Origin: Pontibacterium sinense | Lineage (GTDB): Bacteria; Pseudomonadota; Gammaproteobacteria; Pseudomonadales; Balneatricaceae | NCBI RefSeq assembly: GCF_015209595.1 | Contig: NZ_JADEYS010000032.1 | Location: forward strand, 1-39,725 | Direction: 5' to 3' | DNA: 39,725 nt | Shown here: positions 18,099 through 26,917 of the stretch, piece after piece | Layout: each line of letters begins with the position of its first letter | How positions within the stretch are numbered: position 1 is the stretch's first letter | Notes under the pieces: model-generated | What the model saw: the letters and a program-made list of their open reading frames with translations, nothing else | Told to the model about the DNA's origin: nothing | Databases searched by the model: none | Made by a program: the position numbers and the translations under genes

Positions 18099-18889
18099 AC
18101 GCTGCCCTCAACGCCGAGCTTTTTCTTGTAACCACGCGGGGTGTACACCCACTCCCGACTGCCGTTCACGATATGACGGGATTCGCTGTTGCCCACGCTC
18201 ACCAGCGTGAACATATCCACATCTTTGGCATCCAGCTGGTCCAGTGTAATGATGCGAACGCTCTCATCTTCTCGGGTCAGCTGACGCCCTAACAAAACAG
18301 GGGTTGAGGCCGGTCGGTATTGCAGCAGGATGTCGCGGGCATGATTGAGCTGCCAATCACGTTTTTTCGATACTGGGTTGTAGAACGACACCACAAAGTC
18401 ACCGGTACCGGCGCTGTGAATGCGCTTTTCGATGGTTTCCCACGGTGTCAGCAGGTCAGATAGAGAGATCGTGCAAAAATCATGACCAAGCAGTGCGCCA
18501 ACCCGACTGGCACCCGCCTGCATGGCTGAAATACCCGGAATCACTTCGATCTGAACATCCAGCCATTCAGGGTGATTTTCTTTGCCCTGCAATTGCTGAT
18601 CGAGCAGCTCAAACACCAATGTCGCCATGGCATAGATGCCGATATCACCGCTGGAGATCAGTGCCGTGGTTTTACCACTCGCGGCCAGATCGAGTGCCAG
18701 CCGCGCACGATTGATCTCTTCACCCAACGGCAGATCATGATGGTTTTTCCCATCACACACCTCACCCAGCAGATTGAGGTAAAGGCCGTAGGCCACCAGA
18801 TCCGTACTGGCCTGAATCGCCGCCCGTGCTTTGGGTGCCACCAGCTGAATATCGCCGGGACCGGTGCCTACTACAAATAATCGACTCAT
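18095..18889 (-). CDS. cobJ: Precorrin-3B C17-methyltransferase CobJ/CbiH
   Basis: A 264-residue SAM-dependent methylase that methylates C-17 and drives ring contraction. Marks: LFVVGTGPGDIQLVAPKARAA at the N-terminus, GDIGIYAMA, IEVIPGISAMQAGASRVGA and HDFCTISLSDLLTPWE, the last typical of CobJ/CbiH. The frame extends 8 residues further to 18913, but ATG at 18889, preceded by AGAGAA, gives the normal family N-terminus. It is the first gene after a repeat-filled gap (18890-19321). In the aerobic pathway it needs precorrin-3B made by CobG, which is not in this window. Confidence 0.93.
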   Translation of the reverse strand: MSRLFVVGTGPGDIQLVAPKARAAIQASTDLVAYGLYLNLLGEVCDGKNHHDLPLGEEINRARLALDLAASGKTTALISSGDIGIYAMATLVFELLDQQLQGKENHPEWLDVQIEVIPGISAMQAGASRVGALLGHDFCTISLSDLLTPWETIEKRIHSAGTGDFVVSFYNPVSKKRDWQLNHARDILLQYRPASTPVLLGRQLTREDESVRIITLDQLDAKDVDMFTLVSVGNSESRHIVNGSREWVYTPRGYKKKLGVEGSV

Positions 18890-18934
18890 TGGGTTCTCTG
18901 ATAATTCATTCATTCGGAATTGCTTTAAGCCTTC

Positions 18935-18960
18935 TGTGGCAGGATAAATCCTGCCCTACA
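18935..18960. repeat. Remnant of a cloverleaf-type arm
   Basis: GTGGCAGGATAAATCCTGCC then CTACA. One hairpin and one outer end similar to the TGTAGGG elements, the rest missing. Confidence 0.5.
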
Positions 18961-18967
18961 AACACAT

Positions 18968-19046
18968 CTGGTTCCCATGCCCTTCACTACCACCCAAAAA
19001 ACTGGGCAGCATCGTATGGATTCCCACGGAGGACCATGGTAACCAG
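18968..19046 (+). repeat. Decayed composite GTTCCCACG element
   Basis: A shortened copy (79 bp). It begins CTGGTTCCCATGC without its matching half and ends with a good GGATTCCCACGG/CCATGGTAACCAG hairpin. Confidence 0.6.
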
Positions 19047-19074
19047 ACACTGCACTGCCAGCGGCGGACTACAT

Positions 19075-19179
19075 CTCGTTCCCACGCTCCCACGTGGGAA
19101 TGCATACAACGTTCATCAATTACTACTCAGCCAAACGAACACCATCGTATGGGTTCCCACGGAGGACCGTGGGAACCAG
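19075..19179 (+). repeat. Composite GTTCCCACG element, copy 4
   Basis: A 105-bp copy: CTCGTTCCCACGCTCC/ACGTGGGAATGC hairpin, short spacer, then GGGTTCCCACGG/CCGTGGGAACCAG. It is closely related to the next copy, including the spacer. Confidence 0.9.
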
Positions 19180-19205
19180 AAGTTCGCGCGGGTTCGCCCC
19201 CGCCC

Positions 19206-19310
19206 CTCGTTCCCACGCTCCCGCGTGGGAATGCATACAGCGTTCATCAATTACTACCCTGCCAACCGAACACCATCGTATGGGTTCCCACGGAGCACCG
19301 AGGGAACGAG
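19206..19310 (+). repeat. Composite GTTCCCACG element, copy 5
   Basis: A 105-bp copy, 131 bp downstream of copy 4 and nearly identical to it, so the two form a tandem pair. It ends in AGGGAACGAG, a hybrid of the two end types. It stops 11 bp before the cbiG stop codon. Confidence 0.9.
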
Positions 19311-19321
19311 AAACACTGGGG

Positions 19322-20080
19322 TCACGCTGGATAACTACGCGCGATAGCACAGGTTGCCTTACGGGTTTTCTGTTTATTCAGCACCAGTTCCGGTGCCTGG
19401 CCCGTCGCCTGCTGAGCGGCATACAGCGCGGCAGACTCGGCCACGCCGTACACACCCACGGTGTTAAATACGTATTCTGAGCGAGTGCTAAGTAATCCAT
19501 CCATCGAACCAAGCTGCTGGGCATCCCAAGTCTGGTAGGGCTTACCCAGCTTCCGCGCTAGTTCAATCAGCCCCACTTCATCCGCTTTAATATCGATGCT
19601 GTTGAGGCTCTGAATATGATCCAGCGTTAAACCTGCATCACTCAGGCACTGCTCCAGCAATCGTTCTAACTCTTCGACCGGACAGTGGCGCTCACAGCCC
19701 ATGCCCACACTATATACCGGCTGCAGATAAGGCTTTGCAGTGGTGATCACCGCCTGTGCTGATAACATGTCAGCCACTTGAGCCGCCCAGTCATTGGCAC
19801 CGCCTTCATGACCGGAAAGCAACGGGATCACGTATTGCCCCAGTTCATCAAGCACCAACACAGGCGGGTCCTGACGTTTATCCTCTATCACCGGCGCGAG
19901 CATGCGCATCACGATGCCAGTGGCACAGATAAAGATCAGCGCTTCGCCGTCGCGAAAAGCCTGCTGTACAGATTCGGTAAATGGCTTCGGTTTAAACCAG
20001 ACCTCGCTGTCCTTGATCTCTGTGTTCAACCTCAATGCAAGTCGGTGACCCGCATCGGTGAGCGCAATAATCTTGCTCAT
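19322..20080 (-). CDS. cbiG: Compact CbiG-type cobalt-precorrin-5A hydrolase
   Basis: A 252-residue protein with a CbiG N-terminal domain (about 1-115; FICATGIVMRMLAP and LLSGHEGGANDWA) joined directly to a CbiG C-terminal/CobE domain (about 125-250; VGMGCERHCPVEEL, GVYGVAESAAL, NKQKTRKATCAIA). Salmonella CbiG is about 350 residues, so the usual middle region is missing; the junction shows no frameshift. CbiG opens the delta-lactone of cobalt-precorrin-5A and releases acetaldehyde, an anaerobic-pathway step. ATG overlaps the cobI stop by 4 bp. Its 3' end abuts the repeat-filled gap. An alternative reading is a CobE-like protein with an extra N-domain. Confidence 0.88.
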   Translation of the reverse strand: MSKIIALTDAGHRLALRLNTEIKDSEVWFKPKPFTESVQQAFRDGEALIFICATGIVMRMLAPVIEDKRQDPPVLVLDELGQYVIPLLSGHEGGANDWAAQVADMLSAQAVITTAKPYLQPVYSVGMGCERHCPVEELERLLEQCLSDAGLTLDHIQSLNSIDIKADEVGLIELARKLGKPYQTWDAQQLGSMDGLLSTRSEYVFNTVGVYGVAESAALYAAQQATGQAPELVLNKQKTRKATCAIARSYPA

Positions 20081-20796
20081 CGGCTGTTGCGCTCCTGTCG
20101 GGTGATAACAAATAACGAAAAGTAAGGCCCCGCTTCATTCGCCAGTGATGAGATGGAGGCTTCAACCCGCTGATTCTCACGCCCGATATATTCCAGATAG
20201 CGAGCATCGTTTTGACGACTGGTTTCTTCCAACAATGTCAGAATCCGCGGACGTGCCTGTCCTGCCTTCATAATCACCACAGAGTCGTGTTGCTGTAGCG
20301 CCGCGCGGATCTGCTCATCACTGTGACGACCGCTTACCACCACAAAGGACTCTTTCAACATGGTCAACGGTGCCTTGAGCGCGGCGGATGCCGCATGAAC
20401 GGAGGAGATACCCGGTACCACCTGGCACTCAAACTCGGACTGCAAACGCTCAAGCAGGTAGGCGAAAGAGCCAAAAAACAGAGGATCACCTTCGCAAAGG
20501 AAAATCACATCATGACCTGACTCCAACTGCTGGCGGATCTGCTCTGCACCTTCGTCGTAAGCTCTGTTCGCTAACCGACGGTCGGTGGACATCGGCATAT
20601 TAATAGCAATCTCAATCTGCTCAACCTGAATATTCGCAAAGGCTTCACAAGCGATCACACGTGCCTGACTCTGACCACTATCATTTGCCAGATAAGAAAC
20701 CACAGCCGCGTTGCGAATAAGACGTAACGCTTTCAGGGTGATCAGTTCCGGATCACCCGGCCCTACACCTACACCGTAGAAACAGCCCTTATTCAT
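20077..20796 (-). CDS. cobI: Precorrin-2 C20-methyltransferase CobI/CbiL
   Basis: A 239-residue SAM-dependent methylase. Marks: FYGVGVGPGDPELITLKALRLI, the FLCEGDPLFFGSFAYLLERL loop and VVPGISSVHAASAALKAPLT. It methylates C-20 of precorrin-2 (or the cobalt form if CbiX acts first). The frame extends 5 residues upstream to 20811, but GAGGA 9 bp before the ATG at 20796 decides this start. It overlaps the cobL 3' end by 8 bp. Confidence 0.93.
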   Translation of the reverse strand: MNKGCFYGVGVGPGDPELITLKALRLIRNAAVVSYLANDSGQSQARVIACEAFANIQVEQIEIAINMPMSTDRRLANRAYDEGAEQIRQQLESGHDVIFLCEGDPLFFGSFAYLLERLQSEFECQVVPGISSVHAASAALKAPLTMLKESFVVVSGRHSDEQIRAALQQHDSVVIMKAGQARPRILTLLEETSRQNDARYLEYIGRENQRVEASISSLANEAGPYFSLFVITRQERNSR

Positions 20797-22066
20797 AAAC
20801 ACGTTCCTCATTGATCGCCGTTTTACGGAACCGGAATAACGTGACCGGTAACGAAGGACGATAGAGCAACTGGCCTGCTAACTGATCCCCCCGACTCACC
20901 ATGATCTGTGTTGTCTGAGAATAGGCATCACTGCGTTGCATCCGGGCTTCATAAAATGTCAGCAAAGACTGTTTGGTGGTTTCAGTGACGGCACTCGCCA
21001 CCAGCACACCGCCTTCCGGCAAACGCGCCCATACCTGATCAAGTAAAGGTTCCAACTCACCGCCGCTACCGCCAATAAACACCTTATCGGGAGCGGGTAG
21101 GTCACTCAGAGCATTTAGCGCACGCCCTTCAATCAGGTTTAAGTTACTCACCACACCGAAACGATCACGGTTCTGCCGTAAGCAATTCAGGCGGTTGGGG
21201 TGATGCTCAATTGCGTGGATCTGGCTATCCGGGTTCCAGTAGCTCAGTTCAACCGCCACGCCACCACAACCGGCACCGATATCCCACACCTGATCACCCT
21301 TAGAAACCTGCATCATTGATAGGATCGCCAAACGCACTTCGCGCTTGGTCAGCATCCCTTTGCCATCAGGCTTATCCGTCACAAAACGCTCATCAGGAAT
21401 TCCCGGGAATTCGGGTAGAATACCGCCCTCGCCCTGCACCTGAATCACCGTGACATGCAGTGGATCAAACACCACATCAGCATCCGCCAATCGATCAGCT
21501 ACATAAGCGGTGACTTTTTCGTGGCTGTAGCCCAGCGCTTCACATACGGTCAGTTCTGATTTGGAAAACCCAGCCGCAATACACTCCTGCGCCAGAACCT
21601 GCGGTGTGCTGTGTTTATCGGTCAGAATTACCAGTGTGCAATTTTGCTTCAGCTGGGTGCGGATTTTTGCCAGCGGCCGTCCATGCAGGCTAAGCACCTC
21701 AACATCCTGCAATGACAATCCCAAACGATGGCACGCCGCCTGAATGCTGGACACAGCGGGATAGAAACCCAGCTGTTCTGTCGGAAAGCGGCGACTAAAC
21801 CAGCGTCCGATGCCGTAATACAGCGGATCACCGGATGCCAGCACAACAATTGACGAAGCGCCTTCCTCGACCCACTGCGCCAGTTGCGTTTCCAGCTCTA
21901 CCAAGGGTGGCAGGTTTAATGTCTGCTGATCCCCCATCAGATCGGCGACCACTCTTAGCTGACGTTCGGATCCGATCACGACACTGGCAGTCTGTAATGC
22001 ACGCTGTGCACGGGGTTCCAACTGAGCCGTCTCACTGACTCCCAGACCGATAATATGCAACTGCAT
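20789..22066 (-). CDS. cobL: Precorrin-6B methylase CobL (fused CbiE-CbiT)
   Basis: A 425-residue bifunctional enzyme. The N-terminal CbiE domain (about 1-205) methylates C-5 and starts LHIIGLGVSETAQLEP, with VVLASGDPLYYGIGRW. The C-terminal CbiT domain (about 225-425) methylates C-15 with decarboxylation and shows KREVRLAILSMM and the SAM motif VWDIGAGCGGVAVEL. In many anaerobic clusters the two are separate genes; the fusion is typical of CobL. ATG at 22066 overlaps the cobH stop (TGATG) and has GGGAGAG 8 bp upstream, which is preferred over the GTG at 22075. Confidence 0.94.
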   Translation of the reverse strand: MQLHIIGLGVSETAQLEPRAQRALQTASVVIGSERQLRVVADLMGDQQTLNLPPLVELETQLAQWVEEGASSIVVLASGDPLYYGIGRWFSRRFPTEQLGFYPAVSSIQAACHRLGLSLQDVEVLSLHGRPLAKIRTQLKQNCTLVILTDKHSTPQVLAQECIAAGFSKSELTVCEALGYSHEKVTAYVADRLADADVVFDPLHVTVIQVQGEGGILPEFPGIPDERFVTDKPDGKGMLTKREVRLAILSMMQVSKGDQVWDIGAGCGGVAVELSYWNPDSQIHAIEHHPNRLNCLRQNRDRFGVVSNLNLIEGRALNALSDLPAPDKVFIGGSGGELEPLLDQVWARLPEGGVLVASAVTETTKQSLLTFYEARMQRSDAYSQTTQIMVSRGDQLAGQLLYRPSLPVTLFRFRKTAINEERVYE

Positions 22067-22707
22067 CAGTACCACTCTCCCCGGTTACAACGCAGGAGTG
22101 CATTACAAGTCGCAGACGACACCGCACTGCCTCCCTGACGTCCCAACAACGTGATGCAATCAATGCCGAGCTGCTCGTGCAAATCCCACAGGGCTTGCTT
22201 GGATTCTGCGGCCCCTACAAAACCGACGGGCATACCGATAATCAGAGCCGGTGTAGGGCCACCGTCTTCGATATTCTCCAGCAGGCGGAACAATGCTGTG
22301 GGCGCATTGCCGATCACCACCACGGCATCAGCCAGATGGTCTTGCCATAGTTCCACTGCGGCCATCGAGCGGGTTTCACCACGGGCTTTCGCCAGCTCAG
22401 GTGCTTGAGGATCATTCAGAAAACAGAGCGGTGGCTGGGAGATCATGCGTTTAGTAATCCCCTGCTTCACCATCTCTGCATCACACAGAATCGGCTTATT
22501 CTCACTCAGTGCCTGTAAACCCTGTGCACACGCGTGCTGACTAAAGCGTACCTGTGAGGCAACCTCAGGCATTCCGATGCTATGCACTATCCGCATCACA
22601 ACCTGTTGTTCTTCACGGCTCAGGTCGGACAGATCGGTTAGCTCTCGTATCTGACGAAAGCTTTCCTGCTCGATCGCGACAGGGTTTATTTCATATTCAA
22701 ATGGCAC
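22066..22707 (-). CDS. cobH: Precorrin-8X methylmutase CobH/CbiC
   Basis: A 213-residue enzyme that moves the C-11 methyl group to C-12. Marks: MRIVHSIGMPEVASQVRFS (with the likely catalytic His in VHSIG), ILCDAEMVKQGITKR, AVVVIGNAPTALFRLLE and IGMPVGFVGAAESK. GTG start at 22707 with AGGA 8 bp upstream. It is the first gene after a repeat-filled gap (22708-23077), so it may need its own translation signals rather than coupling. Confidence 0.95.
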   Translation of the reverse strand: MPFEYEINPVAIEQESFRQIRELTDLSDLSREEQQVVMRIVHSIGMPEVASQVRFSQHACAQGLQALSENKPILCDAEMVKQGITKRMISQPPLCFLNDPQAPELAKARGETRSMAAVELWQDHLADAVVVIGNAPTALFRLLENIEDGGPTPALIIGMPVGFVGAAESKQALWDLHEQLGIDCITLLGRQGGSAVSSATCNALLRCNRGEWY

Positions 22708-22731
22708 GTTGTTTTCCTAAATTCAAAACCG

Positions 22732-22762
22732 GTTGTAGCAGCCCTCTCTGAGGGCGACTGTA
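22732..22762. repeat. TGTAGCAGCCCTCT hairpin repeat remnant
   Basis: A CCCTCTCTGAGGG palindrome preceded by GTAGCAG. A similar sequence, CAGCCCTCTCCGAAGGCGA, occurs at 6283-6302, so this is a third, smaller repeat type. Confidence 0.5.
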
Positions 22763-22777
22763 TGACTCAATCCAAAC

Positions 22778-22892
22778 TCGCTCCCATACTCCCGCGAGGG
22801 AACGCAGATCACTCTGCGCCCACCGCAAACTTACACCGCTATCTGTGCTTAACCCGCTGTATGGATTCCCACGGGGGACCGTGGGAACCAGA
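22778..22892 (+). repeat. Composite GTTCCCACG element, copy 6
   Basis: 115 bp. The first hairpin is partly decayed (CTCGCTCCCATACTCC/CGCGAGGGAACG); the second is GGATTCCCACGG/CCGTGGGAACCAG. Confidence 0.8.
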
Positions 22893-22914
22893 ATGTCAGG
22901 GCATACTCCACACA

Positions 22915-23031
22915 CCTCGTTCCCACGCTCCCGCGTGGGAATGCAGATCACTCTATATACACGGCAAACGTCACACCGCGCGCTGTACTCAACCCGCGGT
23001 ATGGGTTCCCACGGAGGACCGTGGGAACCAG
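22915..23031 (+). repeat. Composite GTTCCCACG element, copy 7
   Basis: 117 bp. Both hairpins are well preserved (CTCGTTCCCACGCTCC/CGCGTGGGAATG and GGGTTCCCACGG/CCGTGGGAACCAG). It is in tandem with copy 6, whose spacer it resembles. Confidence 0.9.
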
Positions 23032-23077
23032 CAAAACTGGCGAATGTCGTCCTCGTAGAGCGCTGCTACGGGCATGT

Positions 23078-23857
23078 TTATGCGTGTAACCAGCCTTTGA
23101 TGACCGCAACACCTTCAGCGGTTTCGCTAAACTGCTGATCAGCTGGAGGAAGCTGTGGACGCTGTAACATATACACATCGATCCCCAGCTCTCTGGCCGC
23201 ATGTAACTTGGCTTCCGTGGCTGCTCCGCCGCTATTCTTGGTGACCAACGCATCGATACCGTATTGCTCCAGCAACGCATGTTCATCCGCTTGCTTAAAG
23301 GGACCAATCGCTTTGATCCACTGCACCGTATCGGGCAACTCAACCTTAGGTGGCACGGCGGTGCGCAGAACAAGACGCTGACCACCACGTACACACAGGG
23401 ACTGGGCGACCAGTTGATCCATTGAACTTTGTGTCAGCTGACCGGCGGTCAATAACACCGCATGCTTAGCTGCCAACGCGGGGATCAGCGATGTCCAGCT
23501 ATCAAATACTTGCCAGCGGTCTCCGGTTTGTTGTTGCCACATCGGACGATGAAAACGCCAACACGGAATACCACAGAGTTTCGCCACCGCCACAGCACGG
23601 CTGCTCATCATTTCCGCAAACGGATGTGTTACATCCAAAATGGCGTCGATACTTTGTGTTTGTACGTAGGCTTCCAAACCACCAAATTGGGTAAAACCAC
23701 CGCTAATCACCTCACAAGGCACATCTGGCGTACGAACCAATCCTGCAATGCTGTAAATAATCCTGAGAGGTGTACCTGTGTCGACACTCATCTCAGCCAG
23801 TGCTTTCGTTATACGGCGGGCATCAGCGGTGCCCCCCAGCAACAACAACGTTTTCAT
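23078..23857 (-). CDS. cobK: Precorrin-6A reductase CobK/CbiJ
   Basis: A 259-residue reductase of the precorrin macrocycle (NADPH or NADH dependent in the family). Marks: [18 protein letters not shown] at the N-terminus (nucleotide binding), [20 protein letters not shown] and [24 protein letters not shown] near the C-terminus. ATG overlaps the cbiD stop (ATGA). It ends at the edge of a repeat-filled gap, making it the last gene of the operon's first continuous block. Confidence 0.93.
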   Translation of the reverse strand: MKTLLLLGGTADARRITKALAEMSVDTGTPLRIIYSIAGLVRTPDVPCEVISGGFTQFGGLEAYVQTQSIDAILDVTHPFAEMMSSRAVAVAKLCGIPCWRFHRPMWQQQTGDRWQVFDSWTSLIPALAAKHAVLLTAGQLTQSSMDQLVAQSLCVRGGQRLVLRTAVPPKVELPDTVQWIKAIGPFKQADEHALLEQYGIDALVTKNSGGAATEAKLHAARELGIDVYMLQRPQLPPADQQFSETAEGVAVIKGWLHA

Positions 23858-24966
23858 GGTCTATCGACTCCGTAACACCCGACAAAATTACCCTGACGAT
23901 CCACCGCCCATATTTCCAATGCCACCGAAGCAGGCATCACTGCACGGGCTTTTTGCCATGCCGCTCGACATACCTCTGCGGCCAGATCAACACCGTCGGC
24001 CTGACAACGCTTCAGCGCCTGAACACTGGTATTAGCATGAATTATTTCATCCTGTAGCCCTTGATCAGCACCGGCCTGTTTCGCCAAACCCGCCAAATGC
24101 TCAAGATCAATACTGGATGCCCGACTGTTCAGGTCCAGATGTCCGTTGGCGAGCTTGGTCAGCTTGCCAAAACCACCACAGATACTGAGCTTGTGGACAG
24201 GTGACTTTTTCAGGTGTTTGAGCACAGCCCCGACAAAGTCACCCATTTCGATCAATGCCATCTCTGGCAGGTCATATTCAGTTTTGATCGCCGCTTCACT
24301 TGTGCTGCCCGTTGTCGCCGCAATATGGTGAATACCATTACTACGCGCCACATCAATTCCCTGATGAATCGACGCAATATAGGCCGCACAGGAATAGGGC
24401 CGCACAATGCCCGTGGTGCCCAAAATGGATAACCCGCCGATAATACCCAGCCTTGGATTCATGGTTTTCAGCGCGATCTGATCACCCTTTTCCACACCCA
24501 CTGACACTTCAAAGCCACCTGTATACTGATAGGTGTAGGCAGCGTTGGTCAGATGTTCGCTCATCATCTTGCGTGGCATAGGGTTAATTGCCGGTTCACC
24601 CACATCCAGCATCAGCCCTTCGCGAGTTACCGTGCCAACACCGGCAGCGGCTTTAAATAGAATCCCCGGTGTTTCAGTCAGTCTCAGTTCAACAAAGACC
24701 GTGGCGCCATGAGTCACATCCGGATCATCACCGGCATCTTTAACTGTCTCGGTGCGCACACCGTTTTCCAGTGCCTGATAGCGCTCGATCACCATCTCTA
24801 CAACTCTGCCACCGTCTTTCTTTGTGGGCAGAGCAACCTCCACACTCGACGGTTGGCGAGAAGCCAGTAACGCCTGAGCTGCGGCGACACAACAGGCGGT
24901 CGCGCACGCCCCGGTGGTTAAACCGGAGCGCAGGGGTTGGGGTGATTCGGAGCTTTCAGGCCACAT
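23854..24966 (-). CDS. cbiD: Cobalt-precorrin-5B C1-methyltransferase CbiD
   Basis: A 370-residue protein beginning with the family signature [19 protein letters not shown]. Other marks are [14 protein letters not shown]-like sequence ([20 protein letters not shown]), INPMPRKMM and [16 protein letters not shown]. CbiD methylates C-1 in the anaerobic pathway, a step done by CobF in the aerobic one; cobF is not seen here. Its presence together with CbiG supports an early-cobalt route through ring contraction. It lies 3 bp after cobB and overlaps cobK. Confidence 0.95.
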   Translation of the reverse strand: MWPESSESPQPLRSGLTTGACATACCVAAAQALLASRQPSSVEVALPTKKDGGRVVEMVIERYQALENGVRTETVKDAGDDPDVTHGATVFVELRLTETPGILFKAAAGVGTVTREGLMLDVGEPAINPMPRKMMSEHLTNAAYTYQYTGGFEVSVGVEKGDQIALKTMNPRLGIIGGLSILGTTGIVRPYSCAAYIASIHQGIDVARSNGIHHIAATTGSTSEAAIKTEYDLPEMALIEMGDFVGAVLKHLKKSPVHKLSICGGFGKLTKLANGHLDLNSRASSIDLEHLAGLAKQAGADQGLQDEIIHANTSVQALKRCQADGVDLAAEVCRAAWQKARAVMPASVALEIWAVDRQGNFVGCYGVDRP

Positions 24967-24969
24967 GGT

Positions 24970-26313
24970 TTAACCTACAGTGCCTTCTGTATGTTCAAAG
25001 TGGCCACTGAAGATTGCGGCAATTGCAGCCGGGTTCGATGGGAAAAACAGATGCAGATAACTGGCCGTCAAACTGCCCTCACGGAAGATCGGCTCACCCG
25101 GAGCCGGGTGGCGCTGACGACGCCCATGAGCAATCGGGGCTTCGGTATCAAACGCGCGTGAACGGTGATGGGCATGAGCACGCACGTCCCCTTCCGGCAA
25201 CGCAGCCGTCTGCATCCCCTGACACCCGCGTTTACCGCGCATCGCCCCATGACCGGTCATCAAACCCGTCATCGGATACTGCTGCTCGTCCAGATCAGTG
25301 AGGGTTTCCAGGCTGTAGAGGAAACCACCACACTCCGCCAACACCGGTTTGCCCGATTGATGAAACTCACGGATCGCCTGTTGTATTGACTGATTGGTAC
25401 CCAGCTGGGCCGCATGCAGCTCCGGGTATCCGCCCGGCAGCCAAAGCGCGTCCACATCCGGCAGTTCAGAGTCGTTCAGTGGTGAGAAGAAGCAGTAATC
25501 AGCACCCAAGGCATTCAACAGACGCAGGTTGGCGTCGTAAATAAAGCTGAACGCGGCATCTTTAGCGATCCCGATCCGTTTACCTGCCAACAACGGTTCT
25601 ACAGTGTCGATATCTGCGCTTTTAAATTCAACGCTTGCAGGCAACTCGGTGATCCGATTTCCGGCGATCCATTCAGCGCCGGCGTTAAAACGTGTTTCCA
25701 GCTCATCACGCACTTCAGCGGCCTGCACCAAACCCAGATGACGCTCAGGTAATGCAACGTCAGGATCACGGGGTAAGGTTGCCAGCAGCGGCAGCGATTC
25801 GGGCAATGCTTCTCGGATCAGTTCTGCATGACGTTCAGTCCCGCAGCTATTAGCGATCAGCCCCGCTACGGTGACATCGTCACGGTAATTGGCTAAGCCA
25901 ACGGCGATAGCTCCCGCCGTTTGCGCCATCCCTTTTACATCCATCACAATCGCCAGTGGAATGTTGTAACGCGCCGCCAGATCAGCACTGGATGGCTCGC
26001 CATCAAACATCCCCATTACACCTTCGACCAGAATCAGGTCGGCTTCCAGCGCAGCTTCATATAACTTCTGCTGGCAATAAGCTTCACCGGCCATCCACAT
26101 ATCCAGCTGCTCCACATCCTGACCGGATGCTTGTGCCAGAATTTGTGGATCCAGATAATCCGGGCCGGTTTTGAATACCCGTACCACTTTGCCTTGCAGA
26201 CGAAAATAACGTGCCAGCGCCGCCGTAATGGTGGTTTTACCCGCCCCCGAACTGGGCGCAGCTAAAAACAGTGCAGGACAAGATGCAGTTTTAACACTAG
26301 AGATCGCAGTCAT
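24970..26313 (-). CDS. cobB: Cobyrinic acid a,c-diamide synthase CobB/CbiA
   Basis: A 447-residue glutamine-dependent amidotransferase that amidates the a and c side chains. The P-loop APSSGAGKTT is at about 19-28 and is followed by FKTGPDYLDPQILAQASG. The glutaminase half has LPGGYPELHAAQL, the nucleophile in AECGGFLYSLE (about residue 327) and a terminal His in SYLHLFFPSNP. ATG overlaps the cobO stop (TGATG). CobB and CbiA differ mainly in substrate (hydrogenobyrinic versus cobyrinic acid), so the true substrate depends on when cobalt is inserted. Confidence 0.94.
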   Translation of the reverse strand: MTAISSVKTASCPALFLAAPSSGAGKTTITAALARYFRLQGKVVRVFKTGPDYLDPQILAQASGQDVEQLDMWMAGEAYCQQKLYEAALEADLILVEGVMGMFDGEPSSADLAARYNIPLAIVMDVKGMAQTAGAIAVGLANYRDDVTVAGLIANSCGTERHAELIREALPESLPLLATLPRDPDVALPERHLGLVQAAEVRDELETRFNAGAEWIAGNRITELPASVEFKSADIDTVEPLLAGKRIGIAKDAAFSFIYDANLRLLNALGADYCFFSPLNDSELPDVDALWLPGGYPELHAAQLGTNQSIQQAIREFHQSGKPVLAECGGFLYSLETLTDLDEQQYPMTGLMTGHGAMRGKRGCQGMQTAALPEGDVRAHAHHRSRAFDTEAPIAHGRRQRHPAPGEPIFREGSLTASYLHLFFPSNPAAIAAIFSGHFEHTEGTVG

Positions 26314-26900
26314 CAGTACTCAATCCCTTCCTGTGCTTTAACGCCGAGACGGAAAGCATGGCGCTCATCGCGGATGCTGCTGATCGTATCTGCGATCTCT
26401 TCCAGACCTTCCGGCATCACTCGGCCGGTAATCATCACGTTCTGTTTCTCTGGTCGTGCCTGCAATGCAGTTAACACCGGCGCTAATTCCAGATACTTGT
26501 ACTTAAACATGTAGCTCATTTCATCGAAGATCAGGATGTCATACTGCTCGTCCTGTAACAGCTGCTCAGCCTTGGCCCACGCCTGCTCTGCCGCTTCGAT
26601 ATCACGCTCTTTGTCCTGCGTTTCCCAGGTAAAGCCGTGCCCCATCACATACCAATCGATCTGCGGATGGTCTTTAAACAGCTTGAACTCACCGGTTTCC
26701 AGCCGTCCTTTACTGAACTGCACCACGGCCGCACGCTGACCATGCCCCACAGCCCGCGCCATCGTGCCAAAGGCAGAGCTGCTTTTGCCTTTTCCGTTGC
26801 CCTTTAGCAGGATCAGCACACCACGTTCTTCGGTCGCTTTGGCGATACGCGCATCGATCACTTCTTTTTTGCGCGCCATGCGCTCCTGATGAGTTTTCAT
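26313..26900 (-). CDS. cobO: Cob(I)yrinic acid a,c-diamide adenosyltransferase CobO/BtuR
   Basis: A 195-residue CobA/CobO-type corrinoid adenosyltransferase, which adds the 5'-deoxyadenosyl group to reduced cobalt. The altered P-loop GNGKGKSS is at 34-41, followed by FGTMARAVGHG; WETQDKERD and the DEMSYMFKYKYLE segment are also conserved. Length is normal. It lies 17 bp after the chelatase subunit gene and overlaps cobB. Confidence 0.95.
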   Translation of the reverse strand: MKTHQERMARKKEVIDARIAKATEERGVLILLKGNGKGKSSSAFGTMARAVGHGQRAAVVQFSKGRLETGEFKLFKDHPQIDWYVMGHGFTWETQDKERDIEAAEQAWAKAEQLLQDEQYDILIFDEMSYMFKYKYLELAPVLTALQARPEKQNVMITGRVMPEGLEEIADTISSIRDERHAFRLGVKAQEGIEY

Positions 26901-26917
26901 GTAATGAGATCCTTAAA

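Noticed and set aside
19015-19310. Regularly spaced hairpins considered as a short CRISPR array
   Set aside because: Repeats are of two alternating kinds with related spacers, lack cas genes and fit the composite element instead.
19075-19480. Overlapping open frames of 60-170 codons across the repeats at 18826-19480 and 22697-23394
   Set aside because: They read through GTTCCCACG repeats and into the opposite strand of cob genes. Such translations are a known source of false hypothetical proteins.
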